Below, piece by piece: positions 25,005 through 34,900 of a DNA stretch of 59,356 nucleotides. The stretch comes from Nostoc flagelliforme FACHB-838 (GTDB lineage: Bacteria; Cyanobacteriota; Cyanobacteriia; Cyanobacteriales; Nostocaceae): contig NZ_JACJSI010000043.1 of NCBI RefSeq assembly GCF_014698065.1, positions 1-59,356 on the forward strand, written 5' to 3'. How positions within the stretch are numbered: the stretch's first letter is position 1; each line of letters begins with the position of its first letter. A model generated the notes under the pieces. It was given only the letters and a program-made list of their open reading frames with translations. It was not told the origin of the DNA and made no database searches. The position numbers were made by a program, and so were the translations under genes.

Positions 25005-25979
25005 ATGACTACTAAACCAAAGATTTTTATTGATGGCGAATCGGGAACCACAGGCTTAGAAATTTACTCACGCCTCAACCAACGGGATGATATCGAGTTA
25101 GTTAGTATTGAGGCGTCTAAACGTAAGGATGCAAATGAGCGAGCCAAATTAATCAATGCTGTTGATGTTGTCATTCTCTGCCTACCTGATGATGCAGCCC
25201 GCGAAGCTGTTAGCTTAGTCAGTAATACTAGGGTTAAAATCCTTGATGCTAGTACTGCCTATCGCACAGCTATAGACTGGGTATATGGCTTCCCCGAACT
25301 CAATCCGGGACAGCGAGAGAAAATCGCCAGCGCTCAGTTTGTTAGTAATCCAGGCTGTTATCCTACAGGATTTTTGGCTTGTATCCGTCCGTTGATTGCC
25401 AAAGGGCTTTTGAATAGTAATTTTCCCATCACCGTTAATGCAGTGTCAGGTTACTCTGGCGGCGGAAAAAATCTGATCAAACAATACCACGCCTTCCACG
25501 AACAGCAAGCTGGAGCAGAGTCACTCTATCCATACGGCATCTACGGTTTGCAATTTGGGCATAAGCACGTTAAAGAAATGCAACATTACTCAGGGTTAGC
25601 ATCGCCGCCACTGTTTATACCGGCAGTGGGGGATTTTGAGCAAGGGATGCTAGTACAAGTACCTTTGCCGCTAGGAACTTTGGATAATCCACCATCAGGT
25701 GAGGTTATCCATGAAGCGATCGCTAACTACTACCAAAGTGAAAAATTCGTGCAAGTTGTTCCATTCCAAGATTCTACTCTGCTGAGAGACGGAACGTTTT
25801 TAGATGCGATCGCACTAAATGGCACCAACTTTGTTCAGGTTTTTGTATTTGCCAATGATACTACCAAAGAAGTGTTGTTAGTTGCTCGTCTTGACAACCT
25901 GGGTAAAGGCGCATCAGGAGCCGCTGTCCAAAACCTAAACATCATGCTCGGTTTTCCAGAAGAGTTGGGATTGTCATAA
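25005..25979 (+). CDS. argC: N-acetyl-gamma-glutamyl-phosphate reductase, short type
   Basis: The 324-residue protein has a Rossmann start (IFIDGESGTTGLEIYSRL) and the catalytic cysteine in SNPGCYPTGF near residue 118. Its length and the GESGTTGL start match the second ArgC type (about 310-320 residues). It reduces N-acetylglutamyl-5-phosphate with NADPH in arginine synthesis in the cytoplasm. Cyanobacteria usually also have the longer ArgC, so this may be a second copy. A perfect palindrome follows the stop codon by five bases. Confidence 0.9.
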   Translation: MTTKPKIFIDGESGTTGLEIYSRLNQRDDIELVSIEASKRKDANERAKLINAVDVVILCLPDDAAREAVSLVSNTRVKILDASTAYRTAIDWVYGFPELNPGQREKIASAQFVSNPGCYPTGFLACIRPLIAKGLLNSNFPITVNAVSGYSGGGKNLIKQYHAFHEQQAGAESLYPYGIYGLQFGHKHVKEMQHYSGLASPPLFIPAVGDFEQGMLVQVPLPLGTLDNPPSGEVIHEAIANYYQSEKFVQVVPFQDSTLLRDGTFLDAIALNGTNFVQVFVFANDTTKEVLLVARLDNLGKGASGAAVQNLNIMLGFPEELGLS

Positions 25980-25984
25980 AAAAG

Positions 25985-26004
25985 AGACGCGATTAATCGC
26001 GTCT
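25985..26004 (+). terminator. 20-bp palindrome after argC
   Basis: AGACGCGATT (25985-25994) is followed by AATCGCGTCT (25995-26004), a perfect palindrome starting five bases after the stop. There is no strong T-run; it is a common repeat in Nostocales and may act as a terminator or mRNA end. Confidence 0.5.
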
Positions 26005-26023
26005 GTACTTTGGGGAGTGGGAG

Positions 26024-26050
26024 AGGCAGGGGAGGCAGGGGAGGCAGGGG
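26024..26050 (+). repeat. AGGCAGGGG nonamer, three tandem copies
   Basis: Three perfect adjacent 9-bp units lie in the space after argC. This is short tandem repeat DNA typical of heterocystous cyanobacteria; no coding function. Confidence 0.75.
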
Positions 26051-26103
26051 AAGAATAATTATTCATTAATTACCAATGCTCAATACCCCATTCCCAATAC
26101 CCA

Positions 26104-26445
26104 TTATTTTGATTTTTCTTTCAGTTCCTCAAGCAATTTAATTACATTCTGCTCAAATGCTTTTATTGTAGTTAGCTTTACAACCCTGAAGTTGACGAGT
26201 GATAGAAGTAAATTGCTGTGATCGCCGCGCAAATTCTTCTGTGTTGTAGTCGCCCCAGATGGCATAATCAGGATCAGATCCGGGGATACCAGTTGAGCGC
26301 TCAAAACGCAGATATACCCCCTCAATGGGTTTAAAAGATTTTCGGAGGGAGAATTTTGATTTTGCACAAAGATGTGTGTACACCGTAGGAATTGAGGTGA
26401 GGACTTTCGCAATACCGTTAAAGAATGCTAAAGCAGAAGGTTAAG
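26104..26445 (-). pseudogene. Remnant of a small gene, split between two frames
   Basis: On the minus strand one frame reads LAFFNGIAKVLTSIPTVYTH, then KSFKPIEGVYLRFERS and DPDYAIWGDYNTEEFARR, and stops at 26153. A second frame supplies the end, KAFEQNVIKLLEELKEKSK, stopping at 26104. Both parts look like real protein, so a frameshift near 26160 is likely. No clean start codon with a ribosome site was found. I do not recognise the family. Confidence 0.4.
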
Positions 26446-26503
26446 GACGAATTACACTTGATATAGAGTGTAAAACGGTGAGAAAAGAAATTTTCTTTTT
26501 ATA

Positions 26504-26893
26504 ATGCTTATGGATTTAATAGTTGAAGATTTAGCCGCAATTGATGATAAACTTTCCCAGCGTCATATTGACCTTGATCCCGGTGGATATTTCATTATTT
26601 ACTTGGATCGAGAAGCAGGCTTAATTTATGCCAAGCATTTTACAAATGTGATTGATGAACGTGGTTTAGCTGTCGATCCAGAAACAGGGAAGGTAATTCC
26701 GGCGCGAGAAAAGGTAGAACGAACTTACACTACAGTTTTTAGCGCTAGGACGGCGAAAGAACTTTGCGTGAAGATTTTTGAAGAAACTCAGCCCTCTCCT
26801 GTAACCCAATTAAATCATGCAGCTTATTTGGGTCGAGAATTTGTTCGGGCTGAATTGGCTTTAGTCACAGGACAAGAGTATGTTCAGGATTGA
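26504..26893 (+). CDS. DUF4346 protein
   Basis: The 129-residue product matches the cyanobacterial DUF4346 pattern: DLDPGGYFIIYLDREAG near residue 24, then AKHFTNVIDERGLAVDPETG and the conserved end NHAAYLGREFVRAELAL. It is soluble and lacks signals or membrane segments. Its function is not known. A second ATG two codons in (26510) is an alternative start. It converges with psb32, with a long hairpin between them. Confidence 0.75.
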   Translation: MLMDLIVEDLAAIDDKLSQRHIDLDPGGYFIIYLDREAGLIYAKHFTNVIDERGLAVDPETGKVIPAREKVERTYTTVFSARTAKELCVKIFEETQPSPVTQLNHAAYLGREFVRAELALVTGQEYVQD

Positions 26894-26921
26894 AGTTAAA
26901 AGTGAAAATTTAGGAGTTAAG

Positions 26922-26966
26922 AGTTAAGAGTTAGGAGTTATGAATTTCAACTCCTAACTCCTAACT
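26922..26966. terminator. Long hairpin between convergent DUF4346 and psb32 genes
   Basis: The left arm (26922-26939, ending GTTAGGAGTT) pairs with the right arm (26949-26966, starting AACTCCTAAC) over about 18 bases with one mismatch and a 9-base loop. The arms are built from GAGTTAG/GAGTTAA short repeats. Its position between two converging genes fits a bidirectional terminator. Confidence 0.65.
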
Positions 26967-26984
26967 TTATCCTTGATTCTCCCA

Positions 26985-27725
26985 TTATCCATCAGATGAT
27001 GGCTGATTTATCTGATAAATGTAGTAAGTCGCCATTGGGATAACGGTGGCGGCAATTAACAATCCTACTACCCAAGCAGTAGCGTTACCTTGGTCGGTTT
27101 CTTCTGCTTTCTTATAGGTGCCTTCCACCTGCACAGTGTCAATTATTTGGGGTGGCCCTGGATCGGCTTTGCCGGAGAGGACGGCGACAAGGCGATCGCT
27201 TGCATCTATAAATGCCTGGTTGTATTTGTTACCATTGCGTAAGGGCACACTGACTGTTTCAGTAGCTATACTCTCAGCAATAGAGTCTGTGAGCAAAGGC
27301 TTGACTTCATCCCCAGTAACAATGGCAGTACCATTGGTAACTGTATCAATAACTAATAAAGTTTGATTAGCTTGGGCTTCTTTTGTCGGAAACCATTTTT
27401 CAAATAGTTCTTTGGTGAAGCTTTGGGGTGTTTCACCATAATCAAGGCGGCGAACAGTCACAATTCTGACTTCTTTATTTGTTTGCTTTGCCAAATCCTC
27501 GAAAGCGCTGCTAATTTTACCTTCATTTAGACGGCTAATGACTTCACCTTGATCCAAAACCCAGGTGTCATTCCCTGCTGTGAGGCTAGGTATTTGATAC
27601 ACACCTGTGGCTAAAGCAGGTGCAGCAAACAGCGAGGCTACTACTAAAATAACCGTTACCAAAGGTATAATTAGCCGGATGAGAGGTTTTTGACTGCTAA
27701 ATACTTGTTTGAGGAGCTGTTTCAT
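26985..27725 (-). CDS. psb32: Psb32/TLP18.3-type TPM-domain protein
   Basis: From the ATG at 27725 the protein has 246 residues; a start at 27755 would add ten. It begins with a basic signal anchor (LIIPLVTVILVVASLFAAPA) and carries a TPM domain (about residues 45-185: WVLDQGEVISRLNEGKISSA, RIVTVRRLDYG, QTLLVIDTVTNGTAIVTGDE). A second membrane span near the end (VVGLLIAATVIPMATYYIY) leaves a short tail. This matches cyanobacterial Psb32, a thylakoid protein that helps photosystem II repair under strong light. Assignment of the symbol is by architecture. Confidence 0.75.
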   Translation of the reverse strand: MKQLLKQVFSSQKPLIRLIIPLVTVILVVASLFAAPALATGVYQIPSLTAGNDTWVLDQGEVISRLNEGKISSAFEDLAKQTNKEVRIVTVRRLDYGETPQSFTKELFEKWFPTKEAQANQTLLVIDTVTNGTAIVTGDEVKPLLTDSIAESIATETVSVPLRNGNKYNQAFIDASDRLVAVLSGKADPGPPQIIDTVQVEGTYKKAEETDQGNATAWVVGLLIAATVIPMATYYIYQINQPSSDG

Positions 27726-28198
27726 CGTGTAAACCTTAAGACAGACTTGCACCAAAAATACTACAGAATCGCTGCAAAAATCACCTCGTTCCTGGTTTTC
27801 TCTAGTATAAATTTTCTGCTACTGCCAGCAGATAGATATATATTGTACGGGATATTTTGATAGTACAAACTTGTTTTGGGTGCGGCTGTACTTATTGACT
27901 GGCGTTTACACCCTTACTAATGACAAGAAATACCGCCCATTTTGGGAATTAACCCAAAGGTTTAGGGCGGAATTGCAAACCATCTAGAAATCATATCGTA
28001 TGATCAAGTATATTTTTTCATCTCTGCAAGTATTTTTTCCTGCTATACCCATTACACATCTGATGAAAAAGAATGTAGAAACGTAGCAGTGTTAAGTCTC
28101 TACAAGGATTTCAGGTAAAGCATAAATTGATGGATATGTCTATTTATGAGCGATATCTGCGTCTTTCTGGTATTTTAGCTAAATCTATATCAATATAC
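27726..28198. other. Intergenic region between psb32 and a pseudogene
   Basis: No gene is visible. The stretch includes a decayed copy (about 28075-28110) of the ACGTAGCAGTG / GTCTCTACAAGG repeat seen at 19952-19990. Confidence 0.5.
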
Positions 28199-28683
28199 AT
28201 GACTATAATTTTAACTAACGATGACGGTATTGATGCCCCCGGTATCCGAAGTGAAAGGAAAAGCTATTCAATAGAAGAGGCGCAAGGAAATATTTGGATT
28301 TATATGTCAAATGATGAGACTTCCTTAATCTTAGAAGACATCCCACGAATCCCTGAGTTTACCGATCAAAGCCACCAAGCCGTTGAGTCCATTCGCTTTC
28401 CTTGTGATCTTGATCACGCCGTAGTAGAATTGATCGATCCTGCTCATATTGCTTTCGTTCACCAAGGTGGTGGTGGCGTTCTCCTCAAACACTAAAGGAG
28501 GTAGTCAAAACCTTTGAACCATCTTTGTACGGCTTTACCATGCGAAAGCACCCACTAGAACAACAAACCTTGTTCTATCGCCTGATTGGACGCAATCCAC
28601 AGATTGAAATCTCATTCCGTTTACCGGGAATTCGTATTGAGCGGGTGTCCACTGATAAACATATAGTCTGTAACTTAACATGA
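28199..28683 (+). pseudogene. Chimeric remnant: SurE start joined to a frameshifted Rieske oxygenase fragment
   Basis: The ATG at 28199 opens MTIILTNDDGIDAPGIR, the near-invariant start of the nucleotidase SurE, but only 17 codons remain. From about 28250 the same frame reads YSIEEAQGNIWIYMSND, FPCDLDHAVVELIDPAHIAF and VHQ, which is the middle of a Rieske-type ring-hydroxylating oxygenase with the iron-binding D-x-x-H-x-x-x-x-H pattern. It stops at 28495. A second frame continues it with SPQTLKEVVKTFEPSLYGFT to a TGA at 28681-28683, so there is a frameshift at the GGTGGTGGTGG run. Neither half could work. The junction points to deletion or recombination between two genes. Confidence 0.75.
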
Positions 28684-28758
28684 CTAGTTAACTTTATTTA
28701 CGCCCACCTACTTAAGTTTTCAATAAGCATTGGTAATATTAAGTTAAATCTTTTGAAC

Positions 28759-29796
28759 ATGAATGATGTTAATATCAAAAAGCTCTGGGATCAATTAAAT
28801 AATGCAAAACTGATTCGCTATGTATTACTCTTTGCACTTGGTTGGGGAATTGTCCAACTTTTGAGTTATTTTGCGACAGTAATCGTTATTTTTATTTTTG
28901 CAGGTATTCTAGCATTTTTACTCAGTTATCCAGTCCGATGGTCAGAGCGTTTTTTACCACATAGCATTGCAGTTATCATAGTTTTTTTACTTAGTCTACT
29001 GATTCTGATAGGGTTGATAGCTACACTGGGTTTTGCAATTTTATCTCAGGGTCAAGAACTGGTTAATCAAGCGCCTAAATTCCTGGATTCTGTCATTGCT
29101 CTATTAGAAACATTACAAGGCTTGTTGAGAAATTTAAATTTCCAAGTTGATTTTCAAGCAATAGAAGAGGAACTCAGAAATCAGGTATTATCATTCATTG
29201 GTAGTGGTTTAGTCACTATTCAAGGTTTACTATTTAATTTTATAGATTTGGTTTTGATAGCAGTTGTAGCTTTCTTTATGTTGCTAGATGGACAAAGAGT
29301 TTGGAATTTTATTTTAAAACTTTTTCCGCAAAATTTTCGTGGCAAACTAACCGTAGCAATTCAACAAAACTTTTTAGGCTTTTTTTGGGGCCGCTTATTG
29401 TTATCTTTGTTTTTTGGAATTTCACTATTTATCGTATTTATTGTTTTGCAATTACCTTATGCTTTATTTTTGGCAGCGATCGCCGCTATATTTGATTTAA
29501 TTCCTGGCATCGGGGCTACAATTGGAATTACTCTAGTTTCTCTAATTGTTTTACCTCAAGGAATTTGGCTGAGTATACAAGTATTAATTGGTTGTGTCCT
29601 CCTGCAACAAGTAGAAGAAAATCTACTTATGCCGCGAATTATGCAAGGCTCAATCAATATGAATCCAGTCTTTATGTTCTTTGCCTTATTAGTAGGGGCT
29701 AAGGTTACAGGATTGGTAGGAGTTTTCTTGTCAATTCCCCTGGCAGGAGTATTAATTAGCTTGTTTAAGATTGAAGAGATGCAGGGAGGGGGTTGA
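28759..29796 (+). CDS. AI-2E family transporter (UPF0118 permease)
   Basis: The 345-residue protein (ATG at 28759; a TTG two codons earlier is possible) has about eight membrane spans and the family's ending: AAIAAIFDLIPGIGATIGI and NPVFMFFALLVGAKVTGLVG near residues 245-330. Members of the family export small molecules or ions, among them the signal AI-2 or Na+/H+ antiport; the substrate here is unknown. No neighbouring gene hints at it. Confidence 0.85.
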   Translation: MNDVNIKKLWDQLNNAKLIRYVLLFALGWGIVQLLSYFATVIVIFIFAGILAFLLSYPVRWSERFLPHSIAVIIVFLLSLLILIGLIATLGFAILSQGQELVNQAPKFLDSVIALLETLQGLLRNLNFQVDFQAIEEELRNQVLSFIGSGLVTIQGLLFNFIDLVLIAVVAFFMLLDGQRVWNFILKLFPQNFRGKLTVAIQQNFLGFFWGRLLLSLFFGISLFIVFIVLQLPYALFLAAIAAIFDLIPGIGATIGITLVSLIVLPQGIWLSIQVLIGCVLLQQVEENLLMPRIMQGSINMNPVFMFFALLVGAKVTGLVGVFLSIPLAGVLISLFKIEEMQGGG

Positions 29797-29937
29797 AAAA
29801 TTCGGGCGTTGCAGAACAGTGGGATGAATTGGAACAAGGGACTTCCAATTAAAAAAATATCCCATCACTTTGAGGGCAGGGGAGAAATTTTAGACGCGGC
29901 TCAATCATCCCGCAAAATTCCAAAATAACTTAATTAT

Positions 29938-30924
29938 TTACTTAGAAGGTGTGTTGACAGAAGACCAGATAGGGAGTTGATTTATCTGTTTCACCATTAA
30001 TTCCGCGTATGTCGTACCATCATTTTTAGCAACCTCTCTACCGAAATAGTTCTCTTCTCCCTGATGCTCGTGGGGGCCACTATTGTAAACTGTATAGCGA
30101 TTTTCACGACGAGCGCGATTGTAGGGAGAACCCACAGTCCACCCCCATCGGGACGGAAACACTATTCCGCCAATATTCTCAATCCAGTCTCGTTCTCCCC
30201 GAAAGTGGTAAATATGCTTTGCAACATCAAAACCTTCGTTTCCATCAAATACTCCTCCAAAGGAAACTACAGTAATTTCCACGGGAAGCCATTTGTCGAT
30301 ATAGGGAGCTGTACCTAAAGCTACCTGAGCGCCGCCGCTTGTACCCATGAGAATTAGCTGAATTGGCTGTTTTGAGGATGTGGGAATAGGTTGCTGTTTC
30401 TCCATCTGTTCAATGATTGTCAGAGCGATCGCTTGGTTGTAGATAGGCCCATAGCGATTATCGGCGGAGACAGCCATTCTCCAGACATTACGGGCTTCTA
30501 GTACATATCTGGTTAATTCTAACCAACCCTCTGCCTCCTCTGTAACGTTCCACAGAAATTCAAATACCTTTTGTCCACCAAGATCCTGATTGGCGGCTGA
30601 GTAAGGAAAAACATTTCGTACACTTAAACACTGGGGTTGATCTTGCTCTAGACGATCTAAAAATGCTTCTTCTCTAGGAGATACCTCATTTTTTTCAGCC
30701 CCTACTCCCGGCAAAAAAACAATGTAGCAGTGACTTCCTCCAGAGGTCAGACTAGAATTACTATCTTCACCATTAACTCGGTTGGTAAGCTCTCTAGTTT
30801 TTCTATCTAGCTTTGTTGATCCCCTGTCTAACCACCATACTATAGTTCCTACGGGAGCAAAAGTACCCCAGATTAATAAGAGGAATCCTGCAAATAGCAA
30901 CAGCTTGAATCCTCCATTTCGCAT
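29938..30924 (-). CDS. Membrane-anchored alpha/beta-hydrolase-like protein
   Basis: The 328-residue product has an N-terminal hydrophobic anchor (LLLFAGFLLLIWGTFAPVGT) and then a domain with YIVFLPGVGAEKNEVSPREE, the GTSGGAQVA nucleophile-elbow motif (GxSxG) near residue 196 and VSFGGVFDGNEGFD. The SPHE-like ending (NSGPHEHQGEENYFG) could supply the catalytic His. It is probably a serine hydrolase (esterase, lipase or peptidase) on the outer side of the cytoplasmic membrane. The substrate is unknown, and the family name cannot be fixed by eye. Confidence 0.6.
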   Translation of the reverse strand: MRNGGFKLLLFAGFLLLIWGTFAPVGTIVWWLDRGSTKLDRKTRELTNRVNGEDSNSSLTSGGSHCYIVFLPGVGAEKNEVSPREEAFLDRLEQDQPQCLSVRNVFPYSAANQDLGGQKVFEFLWNVTEEAEGWLELTRYVLEARNVWRMAVSADNRYGPIYNQAIALTIIEQMEKQQPIPTSSKQPIQLILMGTSGGAQVALGTAPYIDKWLPVEITVVSFGGVFDGNEGFDVAKHIYHFRGERDWIENIGGIVFPSRWGWTVGSPYNRARRENRYTVYNSGPHEHQGEENYFGREVAKNDGTTYAELMVKQINQLPIWSSVNTPSK

Positions 30925-31044
30925 CTACAAAAGGAGTTTGCTAATAAATTCGGGCATTCAAATTTTAATGGTTAAACTGTCACCTACGAATCACTTCTAA
31001 CTGAGAATATTGAACTAAGTCACCAATCTAAAGAAGGATTTGTT

Positions 31045-31605
31045 GTGAGAAACCAGCCATCAACCAATGGGATTAGGAAAGTGCTGTGGGATGTATTAGC
31101 TCTGAACGCGAACTTTTACGAAGATGCTCGCAGATACCCAAAAGCAGTTAAAGTTGCCCAAGTGATTGTGATTTTGGCTGCGATCGCTCATGCTTTGGGC
31201 AGTGTTGTCATTCCATTATTAGCTCAAGTAACATTACCACTATTATTACTGATCTTTGCCGTCAATATTCTAAGTGTAGTAGTTGGTTACTACTTTTGGA
31301 CGTTTAGCATTTGGAAAATTGGACAGCAGTTGCAATTACCTATTCATACTTATAGAGAACTGCTGATTCCTATTGGCTTTGCCTATACTCCCCAAATCCT
31401 CAACTTTTTTACAGTGATTCCCCTTTTGGGAAGACCAATTGAAATTGGACTGTCAACTTGGAGCTTGCTAGCAGTAATTGTAGCCATTAAACGTGGTTTC
31501 AATATTAATTTGGGAAGAGCGATTTTAATTTGTTTATTTGGCTGGCTAATTGTAGAAATTGCCATTGGAGTAATTCAAGTTATAATTCAATGGCTGATAA
31601 ATTAG
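31045..31605 (+). CDS. Yip1-like membrane protein
   Basis: The 186-residue protein has about five membrane spans (about 35-60, 68-95, 112-130, 145-160, 165-185) and the Yip1-type arrangement of short loops (LLIPIGFAYTPQILNFFTVI). The start is GTG at 31045, preceded by GAAGGA. Bacterial Yip1 proteins have no defined role. It diverges from the hydrolase gene at 29938-30924 and converges with the acyltransferase remnant. Confidence 0.6.
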   Translation: MRNQPSTNGIRKVLWDVLALNANFYEDARRYPKAVKVAQVIVILAAIAHALGSVVIPLLAQVTLPLLLLIFAVNILSVVVGYYFWTFSIWKIGQQLQLPIHTYRELLIPIGFAYTPQILNFFTVIPLLGRPIEIGLSTWSLLAVIVAIKRGFNINLGRAILICLFGWLIVEIAIGVIQVIIQWLIN

Positions 31606-31623
31606 ATTATTTATTCATGAATT

Positions 31624-31974
31624 CTAGTTACTAGGGCTAGTAATTGCATCTTTGACTTTCCGTTTTTTTAAGAAATTAGACATAAATGGCCGCTCAAAGA
31701 ATAAGTAAAACCAGTAAGCAATGATGAGTGACATTACCGTACCCAATAAGTATGATGCTGCTGCAAAGATATCTGGGGAAATTGGTAGGTAAAACAGGAA
31801 GTAACGCACGAAAACTAAGACTGGGCCATGAATCAGATAGAGGCTATATGAAAATGTACCAAGTGCGATCGCCCAAGGGTGCTGTAATATTCGTAATACT
31901 AAGGATGGCTCTTTGCCCTCAATTATCAACTTGGTTAAGGAAATAAATTTAGTGCAGCTAAAGATGGCATAAAT
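31624..31974 (-). pseudogene. C-terminal remnant of an acyltransferase-3 (OafA/YrhL-type) gene
   Basis: The minus-strand frame reads from about 31974 (IYAIFSCTKFISLTKLIIEG) through HPWAIALGTFSYSLYLIHGP and ends at 31624 with a basic tail. FSYSLYLIHGP and FERPF are typical of the last membrane spans of acyltransferase-3 proteins, which are usually 350 residues or more. Only about 110 residues remain and the frame begins right against the stop of the A2M gene, so the 5' part has been deleted. Confidence 0.7.
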
Positions 31975-31976
31975 AA

Positions 31977-34900
31977 TTACTTTCTATCTTCCAATATCAG
32001 CGTAGACTCAGCAGTACGCCCAAATTCTTCTGGTGCATATTGCAGGTGAACTTCTGCACCAGGCCAAGAAAATGTACCAGGAGTAACAGAACGCACTAAG
32101 TAATGCAGACTATAAACTCCTGGTTCTAGGTGGTTGGCGTAGGCGATAATGCGATCGCGGTAGATATTTCTAAACCCAAGTTCCCAGCTATCAGCTTTTG
32201 CTTGTAATGCAGCTGTGGTAGTTTGAAAACTTGCATCCACTGCCTCAAAACCTGATGGTAACGGATCTTTAATCACAAGATGATCCACAGGATAATCGGC
32301 AATGATTTCTAAACCAATATCAAACACCTGTCCAGAGGCTAAAGTCAAGGGTTTATCGAAAGCGTAAAGACCTGTTTTTTGTAAAGCTTTCTCTTTATTT
32401 ACTTGACCAATTTCTCGTGTTATGCGTAACCCATTAAATCTGCCTGGTTGATTTCCCTGCAAGCGATAATTATAAGCAACCAGATAGTGCAAAGTGCCAT
32501 TACCTGATTTTTGCAGCGTTAAATCATTACGCCCACGAGGTAATAGATTCATCGGCACAATTAGTTGTAAGCTAGGATTTGTATAACCTTCAAACCGATT
32601 TTCTGCTAACTTATTACCAGCTAATTGCACTGTGGCAACAAAATTAGGCGGTGTAGGTTGCAGTTGGCTATATTCTACCAAAGCTGTTAAAGCTTGGGCA
32701 TTATTATAGTTAGTTTGCCATGTGCCATTGCGTCGCAATGCCAGAAGACTTTGGAATAATTTATCTATAACTTCGGGTTTACTTTGTTTGGCAATAAACA
32801 AGCGTAAAGCTTGCGCTTGCGTCGTCGTAGATGAACTCATCCATCCCCAACTGTTGGGTAAACTCACAACTGCTGTGCGACCAGTTTCATATATACTCTG
32901 TTGCAGCTTGTTTACTAATTGTTGAGATTCATCTTGCCATTCTGGGAATTGAGATAAGTATCGCGCCAGTTTAATTTGAGTTACTAAATCAAAATTATTG
33001 CGCTGTTCATAAATATCTGCAATAAAAGTATTGCGTTTTTCACCCAGTTCTGCTAAAGCAATTAAAGCATTAAGTTGCAGTTGCCTTTTACATGGTACTT
33101 GTTTACAAAAATCGTATTCTCCAGGATTCGCCAAAACTTTTTGCAGATAAGTTTTGAGGCGAGGTAGCATTGCAGAATCGACTAAATTAGGAAACACCTG
33201 ACTAGCTTTAACCAAAGATTCACCCGCATAAGAAGAAACCCAAGGGTCAGATTTTTCTTGTTTGGGGAAAGCAGCAAAACCACCATCTGCTATTTGGAGT
33301 TTTTGCAATTGTTCAATAGCTTTTTTTGCTTGTTGGCTAGGATTGAATTCTGAAAATGTTTGACCATATTTTTGTGTAAGATTTTGTAGATTAGCCGCAA
33401 TTATTAACTGACTCGCCGCTGGTTCTGTAAAAGGTAAATCATTATCTTCTAAAACCTGCTTCGCTGGTGCTTGAATCTCGGGAATTAAGGTACTCGCCAA
33501 CTGAATATCTAAACCTCCCGCATTAGGGAAGGTATTTTTATCAACATTCAAGGGAATTTTTACTTGTTTTTCAGTAACACCAGTTTCAACGACTTGTTCT
33601 GTAATTTCAATTGGCTTGATTTCCAAAGGAACTTCAAAAGCATCTGCGGCTGTACCATTTAGTTGAGTGGTAAAGCGAACTTTCCCAACTCCCACGCTAT
33701 CCGCCACCATTGGAAAGCGATAAGCGTGAGTTGCGGATTCAGCTTTGGTTTGCAAAGCAGTAGCTGTGGGGTTTTTCTCAGCAAACTTCACGTTACCGCT
33801 AAGTTCGCCATTAATTGAGAGATTTCCTGTATTCCCAGTGTTATTAGTTACAGATAAACCAGCAAGGATGCGATCGCCTGGACGGGCAAACTGTGGCAAG
33901 ATGGCATTAGTTAGCAGTGGCTTCGTGGTGATAAACGTCGCATCCCCATTCCCGAAACGCAGATTTCCATCAGTGGCGACAGCCATCACCCGCCATGTAG
34001 TTAAATCATCCGGGAGTTTAAAGGTTATCTGTGCATTACCATTCGCATCGGTGACAAGAGAACCGTTGTAGTAAGCTAAGGCTTGAAAATCGGTGCGGGT
34101 ACGAGTATTGGCTGCACCAGTTGACAAACCACCGCCGTAACCCCAACCTTTGGGTTTTGTTACATCTTGTGGTTGTAATATGACATCTGGACGATTATCG
34201 CTAAAGCGGGTAGATATCGGCTGCTCTGCATAAACCGTATCTACTAAGTCTGGGGGACGATAACCAGAAAGTTGTAACACTGCCTCATTTACCACCATGA
34301 CTGTAAATTGTCCTTTGGTGGGATTGCCTTGATTATCCTTCAGTTCTAATTGTACTGTTTCCTCCGCACCAGGTTCTAATGATGCTTGAACTGGCTTAAC
34401 TTGCAGTTTTAAATACTTATCTTCTAAGTTAACTTTAAAAGGTGTAAAACCAATCTTCACCAAATTATCTAAACTTCCCGCTTCCACTTGGTTTATCGGT
34501 TTACCTTGTCTGACTAAGACAGCTTCAATGGCTGCATTTGGCAGCATTTCTGGCGTGACTTTAAACTGAATTTGTGGTGCGCTTCCCTGAGTTTTGGTGA
34601 TTTGCTGATAAAGAGGTTTGTCTTTAATCACAGCAAAGTACAATTCTGCATCTGGATAGGGAGATTGAATTAGTACAGTAGCGGTTTCACCAGGTTTAAA
34701 CTCTTTTTTATCTAGCTGAATTTCTAAGACATCTTTTTCTTTAGAACCCCAAAATACTGGATTTCCCCCAGTTGCCCAAATTTGTAAATCTGTGGCACTT
34801 GATTCGCCTTTGGCATCACTAAAATTAACTCTAATTCGGTATGAACCAGATTCCGGTGCTGTCAAATTTACCGATTGCGGATTACTAGCAGATGTAATTT

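Noticed and set aside
28127..28198. Upstream extension of the SurE-like frame
   Set aside because: The residues before MTIILTNDDG match no SurE N-terminus, so the start was set at 28199.
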